Shown: positions 50,598 to 59,900 of the stretch, piece by piece
Numbering within the stretch: position 1 is the stretch's first letter
Layout of the letters: each line of letters begins with the position of its first letter
DNA from: Istiophorus platypterus
Lineage: Eukaryota > Chordata > Actinopteri > Istiophoriformes > Istiophoridae
Assembly: GCA_016859345.1 (NCBI GenBank)
Contig: CM029115.1
Span: 11,140,001-11,204,000, forward strand
Length of the DNA stretch: 64,000 nucleotides
Direction: 5' to 3'
Notes under the pieces: model-generated
What the model was told of the DNA's origin: nothing
The model's input: the letters and a program-made list of their open reading frames with translations, nothing else
Databases searched by the model: none
Translations under genes and position numbers: made by a program

Positions 50598-53500
50598 ATG
50601 ACAGTTTTAACTTTTGCACAACCCATAGTTCAGAACTTACACTTCTTTTAGTACACAAACACACACACATATACACATACGTAAACACAACCTTTTTATT
50701 ATCATCATTCTGTCTGCTCCCAATTACAGTTTTTCAGAGAGGGCCCTTGTGACTTGTTGACTGGTTGTCCGGAAGATAAACAGGTGTATGTATTGGCTAC
50801 ATGTCAAAGTTGGATAAGCTCAGGGACAGAGAGTGAGAAAAATAGAGAAAACAACAAAGAAATTGACATAGAAACACAAACACATTGAAATCATTGTGTA
50901 TTACAGCAGTAGTGGAAACTCCATAGAGATTTGCAAGCATACTGTCATCTGTTTTTCTGAAGTCATCTGCTGCTCCATAATGGGATCATTATTAAAAGGC
51001 ACCTAGTTAACCTGCCATGCTCTCCAGTACCCCAGTGGAAATTAATGTTAGTCACCCTTATTTTCTTGGACCATTGCAGCCACAGCAGATATAAGATATA
51101 TCCAGATCAACCTCTCCTTATGACCAGTTACCAGACAGGCAGAGATTGCAATGCTAGTCTAACCCACATAAAGCTGTTCGTAGACCAAGGTGGTTCACCA
51201 CTTCTGACTGTGTGTGTAAGATGCATTATAGTGAGAGAATAATAGAGAGTGAAGGATATAAAGGAAACTTAGAGATAGAAACAGGGAGATGGAGGAAATA
51301 AGTTTTCACCTGGACCTTGAGTGGTGGCAGTGATCCTTACCTGCCTATTATCAAGCTAGCTCATATTGCTGGCCCTGTGATCCAGCAGCTAATTTAGCCC
51401 TGTTATTTTAAATTAGTCCAGCATTAGTCATAAGGAAGCCATGTTTTTTTTCCATCACAGCGCCCCCTCATTGAACGCTGTGTTGCATACACTCTCCTAT
51501 TCAGATAGCTGTCATCTCCAACACAATCAACTGACAGACCGCTGGATGTCTGCCACCTCTGGAGCAATGGGCCTTTTCTCAGCAACCCCTGTCAACTTAA
51601 CACGCACACATTTGTAAGCACACAAAACACATAGATAGACATCCATATGTGTTACACACGCACACTCCTCCATACTCAGCCCTGTGCTCAGACAGAAACC
51701 CCCACAAGGACACCCTGTCAAAACCTCTTCCTTTTCACTTCCTGTCTCCATGTGCTGTGGATCTCAGAGCCCGGGGCTTTGAAATCTGTTTCTTTTTTCG
51801 TTTTTTCTGCTCTGTTTTTTCTCCATCTAACACAGATGTGGGTTTTTCTTCCCCTTCTATTCCACAATGCCTTTTGTTCACCCTTTCTGTTAACATGTGT
51901 CAGGTTGGGCAGCCTTGACATTTTCCACTGTGTTTTTGTGGAAAGAAATCAAGATGCTGTTTCACTGGATAGAGTTTTACATCTTTCCTTACCGACCTCC
52001 ATAAGGTTGATATTTTCTGAATCATAATTCAAAAAAACAGTCAGATTTTCCACTCATCTAAACACCCCTGAACTGAATATATGCGTAGGGGTAAGCCTTT
52101 TCATCTCTGTGTGCATCTTGTTGTTTTTGTGTGCATCTAGTGCTACAAAATATCACATTTCATAAATTCACATACATTTATTTGTATTGTGCCCAAAAGC
52201 ATCTTGCAAGACTGACTTTCTTTTTTTTTCTTTTTCTTTTTTTTCCAGATTTTTGCCAAGAGAGCGCTTTAGAAATGTCTACAGAGAGATGCCAGGCAGG
52301 AGATGACTTCTTAGTCACATTGTTCAACCTTCTCAGTTACATGAATACTGTTCCCAAGGCCTTGACGCAGGCCCTTCAACCGTACCTGGAGAGGGCACAA
52401 ATATGGGAACATCTCTACACACTGGCAGGTAAAGTAGCATCTAGTTATATACACACATATAGATATATATATAGATATAGATATAGATATATATATATAA
52501 ACTGTACTACACCTCCTTGCCTTGTGTGTCAAACAATGTTTGCTTTAACATAAAATCCTGTGATCACAGTTTAGTTATCATATTAGGAGAAGTTATACAC
52601 TGATGTTATCAAGTAATATGTATATTTGTTGGGACAAAATAAGGTTTTTGCTCTAAGAGAGCAATTTTATTAGCATTTCTTATAGTTACATTGCTCAGTA
52701 GCTGAATGTCTTTTGGCTAATTGGGTAGGATACTCTATTATTTATCGATTCTATGCTACAAAATAAAGTGACAATAAAATGCTAATTCAGTGCAATTCTT
52801 ATTTCACGTTGATTTGGAAAACTAATTGTTAAATCCATCACCTGCCAAGATATTGAGACAAAGCTGTTTCATGCTTAGATAACAGGAAATGAATGTCTTA
52901 TTTAGAGAGTTGACCACATTTTCTTTAAATGTATCTGATTGTATTCTGAATACAAGAGTAAATCTGCCAACACATATCTCTGTTTTTTTTTTCTTACAGC
53001 CAGTGTTGACATTGTGTGTGTGTATGAGCTAAAACATGACTTTAATATGCTGTTACAGAGACTGCAATTACTCATCAACTTTTTCTTTCCGCCTTTCTCT
53101 GTTACAAGCTTTGAAACAGAGCTTAATCAGAACTCCTGTGGAGTATGGAGCTCTTTTTTTTGGTGATTTTTATATCCTGGGTGAGTGGTAATTATTATAG
53201 TATAAATTAGGCTGATTGGAGAAGAGTGTTTGGATGGAGACAGAGCACAGGAGGGGTCAAAAGAGGGAAAGAATGGAAAAGAGACAGAAGTAGCCAAAGA
53301 GAAATTCTCAATGTCATCCAATCATCACTTATCCTCACAGGGTAATTAGTTTAATTATTGGACTGTGCCAAATCTTTGTATTATAATTTTGGTTACAGGA
53401 TACCCCAGTGTCCCCATTTCTATTTAAACTGTTCACTGAGTTAACATTCATAGATTACATTTAGGGTTTCACTATTTCTGCACTTACACTGATGTTTCAT

Positions 53501-56500
53501 CACACTGTCGCAGGTTGTTTTAAATCAATACACTGGTCAATACAGTAGCGGGTGGTATGAAGTCTGAAAACCAAGTGACTTTGAAAAATAGGATTAGGTC
53601 TCACCTGTCACAGCTTCTCCTCCAAAAAGCTGTATCATTTTCTGTTCCGCTCTCCTCTTTTTCTCTGGGTCTGAGGTCACATTTGTGAGGTGTCCCTGGA
53701 GATTTCAGTGCACTTCCAGCACTGCTACAGTACTATATCTCTTTGTTGTAGCATTTGGTTTTACAGCTAACACAGTAGAAAGTTTATGGGTGCCATACAA
53801 CTTCACTCATACTCAGTATGAGTGGGATATGAAAGGGCAGAGTGATGAAAGACACACTGCACCTGGAGAAAGTAGTAAGATTTCTACTGTCAGGCCACCT
53901 GGTTTTGATTGAGAACATCTGAATTTAACTTGATATGTCTTGCTTTTAGTGTAGATATTTCAACAAAACCATAGCACTCTGTTGATTCACAAACTGTTTA
54001 TGTCTCTGTATTTTCCTGTTGTTTGAAAAGTGGAATCATTTTTACACAGACTGAGGATGCTATACAGAAAGGAGTACTTGGACTATTAGTTGTTTATAAA
54101 GCCCAATATCACAATGCCTATGACATAAAATGTAACCCAATCTAATTTGGTAGCAATCATGAAATTTCTTTTACCCTCCATTTTTATGTAAAGGAATGGC
54201 ACGTCTGTGTTCACAAGTTTTATGATTTAGGACCCTATACAATAATCGAAAAGGATTCGGATTGAATACTGTTAAAAGCTCCTATATATGGTGGATGGTC
54301 TTTTTTGTGCTGCATCTCTACTTTTAAAATAATTACAAACAGGGTGTTTTGTACAGAACACATCAGTTTGTTTGTTTTTTTTTTTATTTCAACAAGACAT
54401 CATTTCCTTTCCCAGTTGATTAGTCACTTTGTTGGTCAGCAATCTCAAAAATAAAAAAAACAGGTGCCATTGCAGAACAAGGGTAGAAAAACTCTACTGA
54501 ATCACACTGAATTTAGTTTAGTGGGTAAAGCAGACATTTTTCATGCCAAAGTTATAATCCAAAAGGAGTCAGTTTAGTACTAGTATTTTTAACCTGTATT
54601 TCTTTCTTCCAAACTGGTCACAGCCCAACATTAACTTTGTGCTTATTCTTTCTCAGCTCAGCTTCATGCTTCTTTTTCAAATGAAATTCTAAAAATCAGT
54701 AATAGAAGTGGTAAGGACTTTAGTCTTGATTTAAATATTCTTTCAGCCACTCATCTTTACCTGCTGCATTGATTTACCATTTTTGCCAGACACAACGCAG
54801 ACGGCACCTGTAGTGATCAGCTGTGTCCGGGCTACAGTCACCAAGTCTACCAACAGCCTCCTGGTACACCTGGTCTCAATGGCGATGGGTTGGCAGATCA
54901 AAGAAGAGTTGGGTGAAGCTTCGTCCAAGCGGAATGTACCAGAGAGTGTGCTGTCTAAAATACCCAAGGACTGGAACTACACACCACTGGAGGCACAGGG
55001 AAAGGAGACTGTCACTAAGAGTATGACTGGTTGTAACATATTTAAGACAAGAGAGTTGAGAGTTATTAGAAACTGTTCTCTAAAACTAACAGTGAACAAT
55101 TCTTTCTCCCTCCAGCTGTCGTATCCCAAGCCATTCAAGCCATGTCCTTCATTTTCACCAACCTGCCCTTGGCTGTAGCATCTGTGCCTCTCTCCATTCG
55201 CTTCCTATTCCAAGCGGCAGAGAAACACCTCTCTCACCATGCCCGGCAGCTGCGCTCAATGGGCCTGTTGGTCTGGGCCTTGCTAGGCTGCCTGATCCAG
55301 GGTCTGGAGGACCCAGACATACTAGAACAGACCAGTGGTTTGGCCCTTGACCAGGAGGCAAAGGATCGTCTTTCCCTACTGGCTGAGTGCCTACAGGCTA
55401 CCATTGGCATACAACAGAAAGTAAGGGCTAAGGGTTATGTAAAAAAAATTGTAATAGCAGAAATATCTATTATGATAATTTGGGGGTTCAATCACAATTT
55501 AGAGTAAGGTAGACCAGATTATATTTTCCTGTTGTGGTGTCTCTGAAGTCCATATACTTGTTAAAAGCAAGCTTGAATACATACAATTTTATGTTAATTA
55601 ATCATTGATTTGATTTCTGTCATGAGTTTGTTTGCCTGTTGTGTGTCCGACAGGGTGTTCCCAAACCCACAGTTCACAAAGTGCTGCAGACTCTGGAGGA
55701 AAAAAGGCCTAAATGGACAAACATACAACTGCAGAAGGCCCGCAAGCTCTGCTCAGACAGGTGAAAGGTCAACTGCAGGGACTTAGCAAGAGGTCAACAT
55801 CAGAATGGTATTCGTGTAGTTTATATTAATTTTTTCACAGTCTGAGGAAAGAACCATATATGTTATCCATCATTAGTCTCAGTTGATATTGATTATTCAT
55901 GTGCACCTTCAGCAAAAAATTAATTCTGTTCAGATTATTTTGATCATAAAAACATGCTGTTTATGAAATGAATTTCCCAATAAATCATCTTAATGATTTA
56001 TCAGTAGTAAGATGAAGGTTGAGGGCTGATAGTCTGATGAAGGAGGAGGTTCAAACTGGTCATACTGACGGATGGTGTATTCAGCCACTTGACATTCAAT
56101 ATAGATAGAGATAAAACAATGAAAAAAGAATGAGGCTTAGACATGTTTTTTTTTTTTAATTTCACATTCAAAGTCTGATGTATCGTATCATCAAGTTCAT
56201 TTTTCACTGAAGAACTCTATGAGTAAGATCAATCAATCTCAGATGTGTTTGTTGTGGTTAATGATGGACATGCTGTCTGACTGAGTGGACTGTGGGCTGG
56301 AGTGATGGGAAAACAGCTTTCATTTTGGGCTGAGCTGTGACCTTTGGCTCTGCATTTTGTAGCTTGTTCCCAGAAATTGCATCTCTACTCACTCACTTCA
56401 TCATAACAAACTCTGCATGCCTCCATCCTCATAAAAAGGTGATTCAAACATCTACAATTAAAAAAAATGAAAGAAATAAATACACTGAGTAGATTATGGC

Positions 56501-56815
56501 CAGTTCTAGGAAATGCCGTCTGTTTCTGTGACAGGAAGAGGGGACGAGATGCGGGGAAAACAGAGAAGAGACAGGAGGGTTGGGGGAGGGGGTTCGGTGG
56601 AAAAGTGAAAGAGGAGTGATTATGTATCACCTGTCGGAGGCACTCAGTGGGATCATTACTATTCATTAAACTAACCTTCACAGGGAAGTGACGCCTGGCT
56701 TGTAAACAATCAGAATACAGTGTCAGAAAGAGAGAGAGAGAGTGGTGGATGTAATAACTCCAAAAACAACTGGCACTTCACTCACTAGCATCTCACACAC
56801 ATACACTCAGAGACT

Positions 56816-56906
<91 letters not shown>

Positions 56907-59900
56907 AACCCCTCTAAAAAAGAACATTTCCCCTTTGCAGACCATCCAACCTCTGTTCCATCATCCCACTTTCCCTACTGCATTTCCCAATTTTGACCCC
57001 CCCCCCAAACACACACACACGCACGCACACACACACACACCCCAGCCCACCTTGTCTTTGCAAAGTAATTTGTAGAGGAGAAGATTATTGTTCTCCATCA
57101 TGGTGACCCTGGCTAGGCTGACGGGATGCATACACAGATGAAGATGAATGCAGTTATTCCTTGGCGGAGGTCTGCCTCTTTCAGGGCACATTGGCCCTAA
57201 TGACATGATTGATAGGCTGTCCCAAATCCGGAGGGGCCCTCATTAATCACCCCGCTGACTGAATCCAATCATCTGCTTCACCTGCACAGTGATGGACAGG
57301 AAAGGATACAGTGCAGGTGCTGACACGGATGCACGGCCACCACTGCCGACAACACCACCGCCAGGCCGCCAAGCAAAGGGATGAAGGGACATACATGAAC
57401 AAGACGGGACTCCTCTTCCTTTGCCACTCTCAATGTCAAGCAGCCAATGGCTGACTGACAGGCAACACCATTTCTGCCACCTTATAATTACAAAAGGGGA
57501 AGGGGAAAGAGAAAGAGAGAGAGAACAATGACAGGAAGTATATGTGAAGGAGAGGGTTTGATGGACGTCAGTGTGATATCCATCCATAAAGGAAGGGCAG
57601 GAAAATGATGCTGGTGTCTTCAAGGGCTGGGGACTGTACATGTGTGAGGACCTTGACACACAATTACACACACATATACACACTTAAGAACACATACACC
57701 AATCATTTTTAGTGCAGCAGCATCCTTCAGCGTAAAGGCCCTATGCATCTCATGAATGGCAATGGAAACAGTAAAAATTATTTTGTAATCTAACCCTCAG
57801 TAATTTTTTTATTCACTTTTACGAGTGAACTCCTTGACTGGACTGCTTTTTATGTTCATTTGCCCTCTGTCATGAATGATTCCTCTTAACACCAAAAAGT
57901 AATTCATTTTAAATTCAGGAGTCATGATTCCCCCAATTTTCTTGTGTATAGTGAATTACAAATTTTTATTTTAAATTCATCTCTAAACTGGAAAATAATT
58001 TCTTAGCCAGAGGTGGTATTCAGATACAAGCTGACACCCTCCCTCTTCTTGTTTCATCTCCTTTCTCTTTGCTCTCCTCTGTGTTTTTTTCTATCTTTGT
58101 GTTCCCTCTCCCCTCTCCTCTTTTCCCATCTCTGTTTCGCTTTTAGTGTATTTGAGCGAGAAAGGGGGAGCGGAGTAGCTGCAGCTGAACTGACTGAGCA
58201 GAAAATAAGCCTGATGCTGCTGGAGGTCTGCCACAAAGCAGGTGGCAGCGACTACCTGAGGCAGATCTATCACATCATCCAAGGCAATGAGGTAGGGAAG
58301 CACTCCCTCTCCCCAGCAATTAGGTGGCTGCTGGCCTGAGGCCGCAGGCTGTTCAGGAGGGGGAGACAGAGGGAAGAGGGATGCTGCTGGTGTGCAGTCT
58401 GCTTGTACTGATCTTCTGTTGTTCAGGTGACCTCAAGGGTGCAAAACTACAGTGATTTCCTGTGTTATACACTCACCACATGGAGAGTTGAGGGAGCCAC
58501 ATAGACTTCCCAGAGTTAGCATAGAGCTCTTTGGAGGAGATCAGAGGGAGGAGGAGCAGTGATTCGCTGTTAACTCCAGTGGAAGTTATTTTAACTGAAT
58601 TCAGTTAACAGAAAAAAAGTTTAACAAAATGAAAGTAGAAGTTCTCTAGAAAGTGCTCAAGTTAATCAGAGTAACTATATCGTAGTAAATATATCATATA
58701 CATAGAGAGTTTAGTGATATATTCTTTCAAATAAACATATAAAATAAACATATAAATAAAAATATAAAGTGAGAGTGGACTTTTGGAAAATAAGTAAAAC
58801 GCACAACAGCTCATTACATTTATATCCCACAAACAGCATGCTGCTACTATATATCACAAAGCCACCATCATATTGTACCCTGCATATGTTTTACATGTAC
58901 TTATGGACTGTATTCCTACCATGATGGCCCTTTCAATGGGACAGAATATTAATTATAGAATGAAGCTGGTAATATTCTGTACTTTTCACACTGTCAGCCA
59001 ATTCCAATTAAAAAAAACAAAACCACCAGTGCATTAGTCCATTCATCAATACCTTCTGATTTCCCCACTATGTCTGGGACACTCAGCCTCAAACCTATTG
59101 GTTCCTATAAAGGACATAAGTCATTTGAAGAGTTTTTTAAAACCAACAGACATGTAAATTTTAGCAAATGTCATGCCAACAAGAGTAAATTATGTATTTG
59201 GTCTGGACTATCCTTGGCTGAAGATTTAGTGCTGTACTGAGTATTTATAGTAATTATTTTTAATGGAGGAAATGTTCTTGTATAATGCAATCATGAAAAA
59301 TACATTCCACAAAAACAATATGGCAATTCGTAACAACAGCAATAAAAATAATAGTGGCAGCCCTAGAAAAACATTCACTTTTTGTATATAAGTCACAATT
59401 TTTAAGTGTTTGCTCTACAGCTCCCATCTCATCAGGCATACATGAAAAATCATCAGAGGCTTGGTTAGTTGTACTTAAACAGACTGGAGGAATTTCAAAG
59501 TTGACTAAAGCACATCATATATATTTATAGGTGCCGTTACAGAGGTTTCTTAACAGCTTTTTGGTGCTCATTTGAGTGTTACTGACATGGTCCTCCTATG
59601 GACTCACTATTAGGACTGAAACATGGAATAACATAAACATAAGCACTGTAATACATTATGCTGCTGTTGATGGAATCCAAAAACAGCTATAACTCTAAAT
59701 AACAATTTGAGAGAATGTGAATGGAATTCACAAGGGTCTGAGTTACCCTCCTGGCAGCTCGAGTATCCCTACCCACCCAAGGTCGAGGCAAGAACACGCA
59801 GGTCAGGGACAGACTAGGCTGGTGGTGAGGTGGAAGGAGACGGGGTTCGGAGGGCATGTCAAGCTGACGAATGGGGATATAGTGGATTCACACCAGGATG

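Larger units (their letters stand above)
48759..52248 (+). other. KIAA0825 intron 14
   Basis: It contains a unique block at about 49140-49430 (possible regulatory DNA), a CA tract at 49602-49640, a Tc1/mariner fossil at about 49770-50403, and AT/TATG arrays at 50449-50597. No exon is seen. Confidence 0.65.

Noticed and set aside
57243..57683. 146-residue minus-strand frame in KIAA0825 intron 18
   Set aside because: No family similarity, antisense to the host gene, ends in CA-derived sequence. The DNA is of more interest as a possible enhancer.
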